Assembly (NCBI GenBank): GCA_964497495.1 | Contig: CAZCCZ010000002.1 | Coordinates: forward strand, 1-64,000 | DNA: 64,000 nucleotides | Direction: 5' to 3' | DNA from: CAXXOK01 sp964497495 | GTDB taxonomy: Bacteria; Bacillota; Clostridia; Christensenellales; Aristaeellaceae | Shown: positions 56,868 to 64,000 of the stretch, in pieces | Layout of the letters: the number at the start of each line of letters is the position of its first letter | Numbering within the stretch: position 1 is the stretch's first letter | Notes under the pieces: generated by a model | What the model was told of the DNA's origin: nothing | Seen by the model: the letters and a program-made list of their open reading frames with translations, nothing else | Databases searched by the model: none | Made by a program: the position numbers and the translations under genes

Positions 56868-58459
56868 CGCGATCCCTCCCCTTCCAGTTGCCGCACGGCC
56901 ATGCCGCGCACCTCCTCGCGCCGCACGCCGCCCTTAACGCCCACGGGCAGATCGTCGAAAAGCAATACGTGATCGGGTACCTTGTAACGGGCCAGCCTGC
57001 CTGCGACCAGTTCGCGCACCTGGTCTTTTTTCATGCTCCGATCCGCGCACACGACGCACGCGCAGGTGGCTTCCCCGTAATGCGCGTCCGGAATCCCCAC
57101 GACGCACGCTTGGGCGATGCGGCCGTCCGCGAGCAGGCAGGCTTCGATTTCGGCGGGGTGGATGTTCTCGCCCCCGCGGATGATGATCGGCTTGATACGG
57201 CCCGTATAGTGCAGGTTGCCGTCCGCGTCCAGATACCCCAGATCGCCCGTGTGCAGAAACCCTTCCGCGTCCACGGCCTTGCGGGTCTGTTCGGGAAGGC
57301 CGCAGTAGCCCTGCATGACGCAGTACCCCCGTATGGCGATTTCCCCCGTTTGCCCTGTGCATAGAGGCGCGCCTGTGGCGGGGTCGACGACGCGGCCCTC
57401 CACATGCTCCATGAAGTGGCCTACGGTCGTCAGCTTGACCGCCTCGGGGTCGCCGGGACGCGCTACGGTGATGCCCGCCGTAGCTTCCGTCATGCCCAGA
57501 GAGGGCAGCAGTTCGTAGCGGAAGACCTCCCTGAACCGCCGCATCTGTTCCGGGTCCGTATAGGAGCCGCCGACCAGGCCGATGCGCACGGAGGATAAAT
57601 CGTACCGTTCGAAATCCGGCCGGGTCATCAGGGCGTGAAATAGCGTCGGCACCCCGTGAAACACCGTGCACCGATGCCGGGAAGCCGTTTCCAGCAGGCA
57701 CTGCGTCCGCCGGCTTCGGGGAAACACCACCCGGGCGCCCACGCTCATCGCCGCCAGAATGTTGGCGGACAGCGAAAAACAGTGGAACATTGGAAGAGCA
57801 ACCAGAAACCGGTCGCCGCTCGTGGCCTGCAGGTCGGCGGCCTGAAGGATCGCGTTGTTCGCGCGGGAATAGTGGCTGGTCATCACGCCTTTGCCCGCGC
57901 CCATGGAGCCGGAAGTAAAAAGGATCGCGGCACAGTCCTGCGGCTTCACGGCGGTCTTCGCGGCGCGCAGAGCCTCGTCGGAAACGAAGCGGCCCGCGTC
58001 CGCCAGCTGTTCCAGCCCGGAAAGCGGCCCATTTTCCCCGCTGCCGATATACAGACGTTGTTTCAGCCCGGGCAGCGGCGGTAACCGTCTTACGGTCTGC
58101 AGGAGGCGGGAACCCCCGCACCCGTCGCCGTACAGCAGAAGGCCGGTTTTCGTGTCGGCCAGCTGAGCGCCGGCCTCCTCGGACTTCAGGTGGGTGTTCA
58201 GCAGCACCGCGACCGCGCCGACGGACACGACCGCATAGAAACAAACCAGCGTTTCGGGCCGGTCGTCCTCCCATACGGCCACACGGTCGCCCCCGCGTAC
58301 GCCGTAGGCCAACAAAGCCTTTGCCAGCGTGTCGACCCGGGCCTGCAGGGTTTCGTAGGCCATCCAATAGCACCCGTACTCTACGGCGACGCCGCGCGGG
58401 TAACGGCTTGCCGTTTCCGCCAGCAGACCGCCGACGGTCACGTTCCGGAGCGCGCTCAT
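56864..58459 (-). CDS. AMP-dependent acyl-CoA synthetase-like ligase lacking the A10 lysine
   Basis: A 531-residue ANL-superfamily enzyme expected to activate a carboxylic acid as its CoA thioester. The phosphate-binding loop is ILFTSGSMGAGKGVMTSH; LPSLGMTEATAG, TGDLGYLDADGNLHYTGR and IIIRGGENIHPAEIE give the adenylate and hinge motifs. The last motif, normally PxxxxGKxxK, reads LPVGVKGGVRREEVR, so the catalytic Lys is replaced by Gly (511) and the second Lys by Arg. Lys 509 is close but displaced by two. This could slow adenylation while leaving thioester formation. In the operon it sits beside a CoA-transferase, which could make the ligase needed only for priming. Overlaps EtfA by 4 nt. Confidence 0.9.
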   Translation of the reverse strand: MSALRNVTVGGLLAETASRYPRGVAVEYGCYWMAYETLQARVDTLAKALLAYGVRGGDRVAVWEDDRPETLVCFYAVVSVGAVAVLLNTHLKSEEAGAQLADTKTGLLLYGDGCGGSRLLQTVRRLPPLPGLKQRLYIGSGENGPLSGLEQLADAGRFVSDEALRAAKTAVKPQDCAAILFTSGSMGAGKGVMTSHYSRANNAILQAADLQATSGDRFLVALPMFHCFSLSANILAAMSVGARVVFPRSRRTQCLLETASRHRCTVFHGVPTLFHALMTRPDFERYDLSSVRIGLVGGSYTDPEQMRRFREVFRYELLPSLGMTEATAGITVARPGDPEAVKLTTVGHFMEHVEGRVVDPATGAPLCTGQTGEIAIRGYCVMQGYCGLPEQTRKAVDAEGFLHTGDLGYLDADGNLHYTGRIKPIIIRGGENIHPAEIEACLLADGRIAQACVVGIPDAHYGEATCACVVCADRSMKKDQVRELVAGRLARYKVPDHVLLFDDLPVGVKGGVRREEVRGMAVRQLEGEGSR

Positions 58460-59643
58460 AAGGCCTTGTCCAGCGCTTCCAGAATGGCGGGGATCACGCA
58501 GTACAAATCCCCGACGATGCCGTAATCCGCGATATCGAAAATCGGCGCGTGCTCGTCGGTGTTAACGGCGACGATGCAGTCGCTTTTCTGCATGCCCGCC
58601 ACGTGCTGGATCGCCCCGGAAATGCCGCAGGCGAAATACAGCCGGGGTTTTACGGTCATGCCGGTCTGCCCGACCTGGAACGAGTGGTTGATCCAGCCCG
58701 CGTCCACCGCGGCGCGGGACGCGCCCACGACGCCGCCCAGCCGAGCGGCCAGTTTTTGAAGCAATTCGAACCCTTCCGGGTTTCCCAGCCCGCGCCCCCC
58801 CGAAACGATCACCTCCGCGTCGGTCAGTTTGACGATTTCCTTAACGGAGCGTACGACCTGAACCACCTTCGTGCGCAGTTCCCCGTCGGCGAAGGCCACG
58901 GGCAGGCGGATCACCTCGCCGGTACGCCCGTCGTCCGGCACGCTTTTCTGCATGACGCCGGGACGAACGGTGGACATTTGCGGGCGGTGGTTCGGGCAGA
59001 GGATCGTCGCCATCAGGTTGCCGCCGAAAGCGGGGCGGGTTTGCATCAGCTTGCGGTCGGCGGGGTCGATTTCCAGCCGGGTGCAGTCGGCGGTAAGCCC
59101 CGTGCGGCAGCGGGCGGCCAGGCAGGGGGCCAGGTCGCGGCCGATATGCGTGGCACCCAGCAGCACGATCTCCGGCTTGTACCGTTCGATGGCCTCGTGG
59201 ATGATTTTCGCGTAGGCGTCGGTGGTATACCGGTTCAGGGCGGGATCGTCGGCCAGATACACCTTGTCGGCACCGCAGGCGATCAGCCGCTGAGAAAGCG
59301 CGGCCACGCCCTGCCCCAGCAGAAGGGCGCACAGCTCGGTGCCGAGTTCGTCGGCCAGGCGGCGGCCCTCCCCCAGCAGTTCCAGCGCGACGTCCATCAG
59401 CGCGCCGTCCCGTTGCTCCGCGAACACCCACACGCCGCGGTACTCCTCGAGGCCCGCGCGGCTTGCGGGAGCCTCCCGGCTTTCGATCGCGCCGAATGGG
59501 CAGAGTGCGACGCACGCGCCGCAGCCCGTACAGGAAAGGCCGATTACGGCCTTCCTGTCCCGCATGGCGATCGCCGCGAACGGGCAGCCCCCCACGCACT
59601 TGCCGCATCCCTTGCATAACGCCGGATGAATGACGATCGCCAT
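58456..59643 (-). CDS. etfA: Electron transfer flavoprotein alpha subunit with N-terminal ferredoxin domain
   Basis: A 395-residue subunit starting at MAIVIHPALC behind AAGGAGG. Residues 1-60 form a bacterial ferredoxin domain with two 4Fe-4S motifs, CKGCGKCVGGCP and CTGCGACVALCP. The Etf alpha N-domain follows (about 70-260), then the FAD domain with SGGRGLGNPEGFELLQ, GASRAAVDAGW, QVGQTGMTVKP and ACGISGAIQHVAGM. The ferredoxin fusion is found in CarE of the caffeyl-CoA reductase complex of Acetobacterium woodii. With EtfB and the acyl-CoA dehydrogenase next to it, a flavin-based electron-bifurcating or confurcating reductase is likely. Cytoplasmic. Confidence 0.95.
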   Translation of the reverse strand: MAIVIHPALCKGCGKCVGGCPFAAIAMRDRKAVIGLSCTGCGACVALCPFGAIESREAPASRAGLEEYRGVWVFAEQRDGALMDVALELLGEGRRLADELGTELCALLLGQGVAALSQRLIACGADKVYLADDPALNRYTTDAYAKIIHEAIERYKPEIVLLGATHIGRDLAPCLAARCRTGLTADCTRLEIDPADRKLMQTRPAFGGNLMATILCPNHRPQMSTVRPGVMQKSVPDDGRTGEVIRLPVAFADGELRTKVVQVVRSVKEIVKLTDAEVIVSGGRGLGNPEGFELLQKLAARLGGVVGASRAAVDAGWINHSFQVGQTGMTVKPRLYFACGISGAIQHVAGMQKSDCIVAVNTDEHAPIFDIADYGIVGDLYCVIPAILEALDKAL

Positions 59644-59657
59644 TTCCGCGCCCTCCT

Positions 59658-60443
59658 TCAAATCAGATGCTTTTTACGCAGCTCCCCGACAAGCGCGCAG
59701 GCCGCGTCGCAGGCGGACCCGCACAGAACCGCGCCCTTACCTCTCGGAGGAGGCGCGAAGGAACGCAGCACCTGCGTGGGGGAAGCCGCCAGCCCGCAAA
59801 GGTCGGGCGCGAGGGCCACGTCGGCTTCGTTCCAGACGACGACGGGCTTCTCAAAGGCTTCCACGATGCCCCTGACGGTCATATAGCGCGGCGCGTTCAT
59901 TTCTTTCACGCAGGCAAGCAGGCAGGGCAGGGCAACCTCGACCACTTCGTACCCGTCCTCCAGCTGCCGCTGTGCCAGTACCCGGCCTTCCGCAAATTGC
60001 GCGCCCTGTACGTACGTCACCAGCGGAACGCCCAGACGTGAAGCCAACTGCGGCCCGACCTGCGCGGTGTCGCCGTCGATGGCCTGCCTGCCGGTAAAAA
60101 TGATGTCGAATTTTCCCAGCTTGCGGATCCCGGCGGCCAGCGTGCTGCTGGTGGCGCTCGTATCCGCGCCGCCGAACGCGCGCGAGCTCAGCAGATACGC
60201 CTCGTCCGCGCCCATTGCCAGGCATTCCCGCAGCATGATCTCCGCCTGAGGCGGCCCCATGGATATTACGGCGACGGTCGAACCCGGATGCTGGGCTTTC
60301 AGCGTCAGAGCGGCTTCCAGCGCGTTGGCGTCGTCCGGATTCAGGATGGAGGGCACGCCTTCCCGGATCAGCGTTCCCCTGACCGGGTCAATCCGGACTT
60401 CGTTCGTATCGGGCACCTGTTTGGCACAAACGACGATTTTCAT
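59658..60443 (-). CDS. etfB: Electron transfer flavoprotein beta subunit
   Basis: A 261-residue partner of EtfA. ATG at 60443 (MKIVVCAKQVPDTN) follows AAGGGAG. Typical segments are GVPSILNPDDANALEAALTL, DIIFTGRQAIDGDTAQVGPQ and LPCLLACVKEMNAPRYMTVR. Bifurcating Etf proteins bind a second FAD in this subunit where ordinary ones bind AMP; the DGDTAQVG segment is consistent with FAD binding. The EtfA ribosome site lies at or just beyond its stop, so the two are tightly linked. It would take electrons from NADH and share them between ferredoxin and the acyl-CoA dehydrogenase. Confidence 0.95.
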   Translation of the reverse strand: MKIVVCAKQVPDTNEVRIDPVRGTLIREGVPSILNPDDANALEAALTLKAQHPGSTVAVISMGPPQAEIMLRECLAMGADEAYLLSSRAFGGADTSATSSTLAAGIRKLGKFDIIFTGRQAIDGDTAQVGPQLASRLGVPLVTYVQGAQFAEGRVLAQRQLEDGYEVVEVALPCLLACVKEMNAPRYMTVRGIVEAFEKPVVVWNEADVALAPDLCGLAASPTQVLRSFAPPPRGKGAVLCGSACDAACALVGELRKKHLI

Positions 60444-60455
60444 CCTCAAACTCCC

Positions 60456-61595
60456 TTATTTCAGCAATGAACCGGAAATGACCATCTGCTGCACCTGGCT
60501 GGTGCCCTCGTAGATCGTAAAAACCCGGCAATCGCGGTAGAACCGCTCCACCCGATATTCCTTCATATAGCCGTACCCGCCGTGAATCTGCACGGCCTTC
60601 CCCACGATGCGGTTGCACGCCTCGGAGGCGAACAGCTTGGCCATGGAACAGTACTTGCCGGCGTCGGGGCTGTTTTGGTCTTTCAGCGCGGCCGCGTGGT
60701 AGGTCAGTTCCCGGGCGGCTTCCAGCTCCGTGGCCATATCGGCGATCATGAAGCTGACGGCCTGAAAATTCGCGATGGGCTGCCCGAACTGGCGGCGTTC
60801 CTTGGCGAACCTGATGGAATCGTCCACGCAGGCCTGCGCGACGCCCACGGACTGCGCGGCCACGCCCAGCCGCCCGTTATCCAGCGTTTTCATGGCGTTG
60901 ATGAACCCGCGGTTCACTTCGCCCAGCACGTCGCCGGGGCGGACGCGTACGTTTTCCAGCACGATGTCGCTGGTCGCGCAGCCGATCAGCCCCATTTTCT
61001 TTTCCGGGGCGCCGCAGGAGACCCCCGGCTGCCTCATATCCACGATGAAGGCGGTGATGCCGCGGGAACCCCTGGACGCGTCCGTTTTGGCGTAGACGAT
61101 CGCGTAATCGGCAAGGGGTGCCATGGTGATGAAGGTCTTGCGGCCGTTGAGGATATAGTCGTCCCCATCCCGTACGGCGGTGGTGGTCATGCTGCCCGCG
61201 TCGGACCCCGCGCCGGGCTCGGTGAGGGCGAAGGCTAAAATGATTTTCCCCGTTACGCACGGCCGAAGGTACTTTTCCAGCTGCTCTGCCGTGCCGGACT
61301 GGAGAATGGGCCCGCCGGAAAGGGAATTGGGGGAATTGGCGTACAGGCTGGCCACAGGGCTTACGCGGGCGATTTCTTCCACCATGATGACGTACGCCAG
61401 GTTATCCGCGCCCTGCCCGCCCAGTTCGCGCGGAATCTTCACGCCGTAAAAACCTGTTTCCGCCATCTTCTTCTGCAATTCGTCCGGGAACACGCCGCTT
61501 TCTTCGATTTGATCCAGCGTCTCCCGGGTGAATTCCTTTTCGCAGAAATCCCGTACGAGTTTGCGGATCATGCGATGGGTTTGAGATAATATCAT
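60456..61595 (-). CDS. Acyl-CoA dehydrogenase (CarC-like enoyl-CoA reductase)
   Basis: A 379-residue flavoenzyme. Signatures are ALTEPGAGSDAGSMTTTAVR, GRKTFITMAPLADYAIVYAK, the QFGQPIANFQAVSFMIADMA helix and KAVQIHGGYGYMKEYRVERF, with the catalytic Glu 363 in YEGTSQVQQ. The length and Glu position match short-chain acyl-CoA dehydrogenases such as butyryl-CoA dehydrogenase. In an operon with Etf proteins bearing a ferredoxin domain, it probably works in the reverse direction and reduces a 2-enoyl-CoA (for example a crotonyl-, acrylyl- or cinnamoyl-type CoA). It is followed by the EtfB gene after 12 bp. Confidence 0.94.
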   Translation of the reverse strand: MILSQTHRMIRKLVRDFCEKEFTRETLDQIEESGVFPDELQKKMAETGFYGVKIPRELGGQGADNLAYVIMVEEIARVSPVASLYANSPNSLSGGPILQSGTAEQLEKYLRPCVTGKIILAFALTEPGAGSDAGSMTTTAVRDGDDYILNGRKTFITMAPLADYAIVYAKTDASRGSRGITAFIVDMRQPGVSCGAPEKKMGLIGCATSDIVLENVRVRPGDVLGEVNRGFINAMKTLDNGRLGVAAQSVGVAQACVDDSIRFAKERRQFGQPIANFQAVSFMIADMATELEAARELTYHAAALKDQNSPDAGKYCSMAKLFASEACNRIVGKAVQIHGGYGYMKEYRVERFYRDCRVFTIYEGTSQVQQMVISGSLLK

Positions 61596-61607
61596 GGGTT
61601 TACCTCC

Positions 61608-63176
61608 TCAACGTTCCTGAAGGATGCTTTCGCCCAGCGCGCCCCACGTTTCCCGGAAAATGCGTTCGTCCATCGTCTTCACGTCGGGCGCGATTTGCGG
61701 GACGAACCCCATGTGGGGAAGAACGTCCCTTTCCAGGGAGATGCCGGGCGCGACCTCCACGACGGTCATCTTTCCGCCGACCAGCCGGAAAACGCACCGC
61801 TCCGTTACGAACAGCACATCCTGACCCGGCATGACGTAACGGCCTGCGAAGGTGATCTGTCCCACGTTTTTCAGAAACTTCCGGATGGAACCTTCCGCCG
61901 TCACGGCGATTTTTCCGTCGCCGACTACGTACGCCGCCTTGCCGACGAACGTGCCGCAGAAAACCAGCCTGCGGGTGGCCTGCGTGATGTCGATGAAGCC
62001 GCCGGGCCCGGTGAGCCGCGGCCCGAATTTGGATACGTTGACGTTGCCCGCCTCGTCCGCTTCGCCCAGGCCCAGGCAGGCGATATCCAAACCGCCGCCG
62101 TTGATGAAATCGAACATCGCCCCGTGCTCCACGGTGGCTTCCGGGTTATACGCGCTGCCGAAATTGGGCAGCGCGCTGGGCACCCCGCCGATCTGACCGG
62201 ATTCGGTCGTCATAACGATCCGGTCGCTGTATCCTTCCTCGGCCACCACGTTGGCCACGTCCGCCGCCATGCCCACGCCCAGGTTGACGACGTCCCCCCG
62301 GCGCAGTTCCATGGCGCAGCGGCGCGCGATCACCTTGCGCTCGTCCAGCGGGAGCGGGGCGATGCGGGAAAGCGGCTTTTTAATCTGTCCGGAGAAAGCC
62401 GGTTCGAAGTATACGCCTTCCGCCTGCCAGCAGGCCTCCCGGCTGGTGGCCTGCACCACGTAATCCACCAGAATGCCGGGGATTTTCACGTCCTTCGGGT
62501 GCAGGGTGCCCGCTTTGGTCAGGTATTCCACCTGAACGATTACCGTGCCGCCGCGGTTGTGCACCGCCTGCGCCACGGCAAGCGCCTCGCTGAGGATGCT
62601 TTCGTGCTCAAAGCTGACGTTGCCGGCTTCGTCGGCGGTCGTGCCGCGTAAAAGGGCCACGTCCGGTTTGAAGGCGGGATAAAACAGATATTCCTCGCCT
62701 TCCCACTCCACCAGCCGCACCAGCTCGTCGGTGGCGCAGGCGTTCATGCGCCCGCCTTCCACGCGGGGATCGACGAATGTGCCCAGCCCGACCTTGGTCA
62801 GGAGCCCCGGACGCCCGGCCGCGATCTCCCGCCAGAGGTTGACGATCACGCCCTGCGGCAGACAATGGCATTGCAGCTTTCCGGCGACGGCCAAATCGCG
62901 CAGGGCGAAGGCGGAGCCGACGTGCGCGCCGCTCCAGCGAGTCACGCAGCCCTCCCCGGCCTCCCCGAGGCGAGTGACGCCGCGGGCCTGCCAATCGCCC
63001 ATGGCGCTTCCCTGCTTTAACGTCAGGCCACGGGGGTGGCCGGTTTCCCGGTACCGGTCGCGGACGGCGCAGCCCAGCTCTTCCGCCCAGCCGGAAAGCC
63101 CCATTCCGGCGATACCGACGGTCGCGCCGTCCGGTATCAGGTCCGCGGCTTCCCGCGCGGTAATGAATTCCGCCAT
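61608..63176 (-). CDS. Family I acyl-CoA:carboxylate CoA-transferase
   Basis: A 522-residue fused alpha/beta CoA-transferase. Start at 63176 (MAEFITAREAADLI) follows GGGGAGGT; the earlier frame reads through the operator. The alpha half has GATVGIAGMGLSGWAEELG; the beta half has the catalytic Glu 325 in TTESGQIGGVPS, as in propionate CoA-transferases where the residue lies at about 324. GxGxGAF-type loops are present (NLGVGMAADVANVVAEEG). It is the first gene of the operon and would move CoA from the reduced product to the incoming acid, saving ATP. It is divergent from the second TetR gene. Confidence 0.94.
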   Translation of the reverse strand: MAEFITAREAADLIPDGATVGIAGMGLSGWAEELGCAVRDRYRETGHPRGLTLKQGSAMGDWQARGVTRLGEAGEGCVTRWSGAHVGSAFALRDLAVAGKLQCHCLPQGVIVNLWREIAAGRPGLLTKVGLGTFVDPRVEGGRMNACATDELVRLVEWEGEEYLFYPAFKPDVALLRGTTADEAGNVSFEHESILSEALAVAQAVHNRGGTVIVQVEYLTKAGTLHPKDVKIPGILVDYVVQATSREACWQAEGVYFEPAFSGQIKKPLSRIAPLPLDERKVIARRCAMELRRGDVVNLGVGMAADVANVVAEEGYSDRIVMTTESGQIGGVPSALPNFGSAYNPEATVEHGAMFDFINGGGLDIACLGLGEADEAGNVNVSKFGPRLTGPGGFIDITQATRRLVFCGTFVGKAAYVVGDGKIAVTAEGSIRKFLKNVGQITFAGRYVMPGQDVLFVTERCVFRLVGGKMTVVEVAPGISLERDVLPHMGFVPQIAPDVKTMDERIFRETWGALGESILQER

Positions 63177-63212
63177 AACGCACCTCCCCGACGAATATGG
63201 AAACGAATCTAA

Positions 63213-63228
63213 AGTGAATATGTTCACT
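63213..63228. promoter_or_regulatory. Palindromic operator of the CoA-transferase operon
   Basis: AGTGAATATGTTCACT, near-perfect palindrome, 16 bp downstream of the -10 of the minus-strand promoter. It shares TGAA(C/T)ATGTTCA with the dpp region. A further TTCACT half-site lies at the -10 edge (63241-63246 region). Confidence 0.7.
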
Positions 63229-63244
63229 GAATTGATTTAGTGAA

Positions 63245-63273
63245 AGTATAACACGGACGGACGCGACGGTCAA
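63245..63273 (-). promoter_or_regulatory. Sigma-A promoter of the CoA-transferase operon
   Basis: On the minus strand TTGACC (63268-63273), 17-bp spacer and TATACT (63245-63250), about 70 bp upstream of the ATG. Confidence 0.8.
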
Positions 63274-63321
63274 TCACCTTTCCGAAAAAATCATCAAAGC
63301 CGGTTCCGGCCATGGAGTACG

Positions 63322-63350
63322 TTGCGAAATCGGGGCGATTCGGCTATACT
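63322..63350 (+). promoter_or_regulatory. Sigma-A promoter of the second TetR gene
   Basis: TTGCGA (63322-63327), 17-bp spacer and TATACT (63345-63350), about 27 bp before the ATG. Confidence 0.7.
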
Positions 63351-63376
63351 ACCATTGCGAACGGAGGGAAAACGCG

Positions 63377-63976
63377 ATGAAACCGGACGAAAAGCTGACG
63401 CGGCAGGAACAGGGCCAGATCACGCGCCGGAATCTGTTCGACGCGGCCTACTCGCTGCTTCAGGAGAAAGATTTCAAGGATATCACCATCAATGATATCG
63501 TCACGCGCGCGGGAGTATCCGTCGGCGCGTTTTACCTGTATTACGAGTCGAAGCTGGACGTATACTACCAGACCTACACGCTGGCGGACGCCTATTTTGC
63601 CGACGAAGTGGCGCCCAGGGTTACGGCGGGCGGCACACGGGAACGCCTGCTGACCTTTTTTAACGATTACGCGCATTACAACTCGGACTATACCAGCATC
63701 AAACTGACCAAGCTGCTGTATAACGGCGACAACCGCTGCTTCATCCGCGAGGATAACGGGCGGGGCATGCGTGCCGTTTTGCAGACCATCGTGACGTACG
63801 GTTTGCAGACGGGCGAACTGGACGGCGAAATGACGCGGGAGGAAATCTGCGACTTTTTCATGAACGCGGCCCGCGGACTGGTATATGACTGGTGCATCCG
63901 GGACGGGGACTTTGATTTGCGGCAGGCGATGGCGGCGTACGTGGCGCGTCTGTATAAGGCGGTTGCGCAACCGTAA
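63377..63976 (+). CDS. TetR-family transcriptional regulator
   Basis: A 199-residue regulator preceded by CGGAGGG. The DNA-binding domain is ITINDIVTRAGVSVGAFYLY with YESKLDVYYQTYTLADAY, and the ligand domain contains YAHYNSDYTSIKLTKLLYN and AARGLVYDWCIRDGDFDLRQ. Its likeness to the first TetR (both with a GVSxGxFYxYYxxKxDV core and an AHYN/YHYYN ligand segment) suggests paralogues. Divergent from the CoA-transferase operon and next to its palindrome, it is the best candidate repressor of that operon and, by the shared site, of the dpp genes. Confidence 0.93.
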   Translation: MKPDEKLTRQEQGQITRRNLFDAAYSLLQEKDFKDITINDIVTRAGVSVGAFYLYYESKLDVYYQTYTLADAYFADEVAPRVTAGGTRERLLTFFNDYAHYNSDYTSIKLTKLLYNGDNRCFIREDNGRGMRAVLQTIVTYGLQTGELDGEMTREEICDFFMNAARGLVYDWCIRDGDFDLRQAMAAYVARLYKAVAQP

Positions 63977-64000
63977 CCGGCGGGGAGGAGCGCAGCGCGG

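Noticed and set aside
1..64000. tRNA, rRNA, CRISPR arrays, transposases or phage genes
   Set aside because: Looked for in all gaps and frames; none seen. No attachment-site-like direct repeats were noted at the edges of the AT-rich TIR region.

Overview
The window looks like chromosomal DNA from a GC-rich, Gram-positive-type Clostridia/Firmicutes bacterium of a polysaccharide-rich anaerobic habitat such as the gut. The support is LPXTG pilins with a class C sortase, YesM/YesN-type two-component pairs beside sugar ABC transporters, carbohydrate-active enzymes, and an electron-bifurcation-type Etf/acyl-CoA dehydrogenase module. The exact order cannot be read from the sequence; a Christensenellales-like lineage is only an inference. 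I see no rRNA, tRNA, CRISPR array, insertion sequence or phage gene.

Layout. 1-2.9 kb (+): end of a pilus locus, with a SpaA-type pilin, a class C sortase and a second LPXTG protein. 3.2-13.8 kb (-): a sugar operon (binding protein, two permeases, VOC protein, SDR, GH43, epimerase) followed by a YesN-type regulator and YesM-type kinase. 14.1-20.5 kb: a RbsABC-type transporter with an alpha/beta hydrolase (-), divergent from a LacI regulator (+). 20.6-26.6 kb: a LacI regulator (-) divergent from sulfatase, binding protein and two permeases (+). 27-35.3 kb (+): kinase and regulator, LipO/LplB/LplC-type transporter, second sulfatase. 35.6-43.6 kb: kinase and regulator (-) divergent from a MalEFG-type transporter and a YicI-like GH31 alpha-xylosidase (+). 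43.9-46.7 kb (+): a secreted leucine-rich-repeat protein built of four modules of about 185 residues. 47.4-48.4 kb (+): an orphan, AT-richer gene for a TIR-like domain joined to two membrane helices. 49-55.5 kb: a Dpp/Opp-type transporter (binding protein -, BCDF +) with an NTF2-like protein. 55.6-64 kb: two TetR regulators flanking a six-gene operon (CoA-transferase, acyl-CoA dehydrogenase, EtfB, ferredoxin-fused EtfA, AMP-dependent ligase, YczE-like membrane protein) that resembles the caffeyl-CoA reductase (Car) system.

How it works together. Up to 43.6 kb the window is five separate binding-protein-dependent sugar uptake systems, each with its own regulator and its own dedicated enzyme: GH43, hydrolase, two sulfatases, GH31. 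Each binding-protein/permease junction carries a strong hairpin, probably to set binding-protein dosage. From 49 kb on the theme changes to import and reductive CoA-linked metabolism of an organic acid. A palindrome of the form TGAA(C/T)ATGTTCA lies just downstream of three promoters (dppA-like, dppB-like and CoA-transferase), which suggests that transporter and pathway form one TetR-controlled regulon.

Most unusual points: the TIR/two-membrane-helix orphan, the shared operator, an AMP-ligase lacking the usual A10 lysine, two genes whose only plausible starts are CTG and ATC, and the absence of a lipobox in all six binding proteins.
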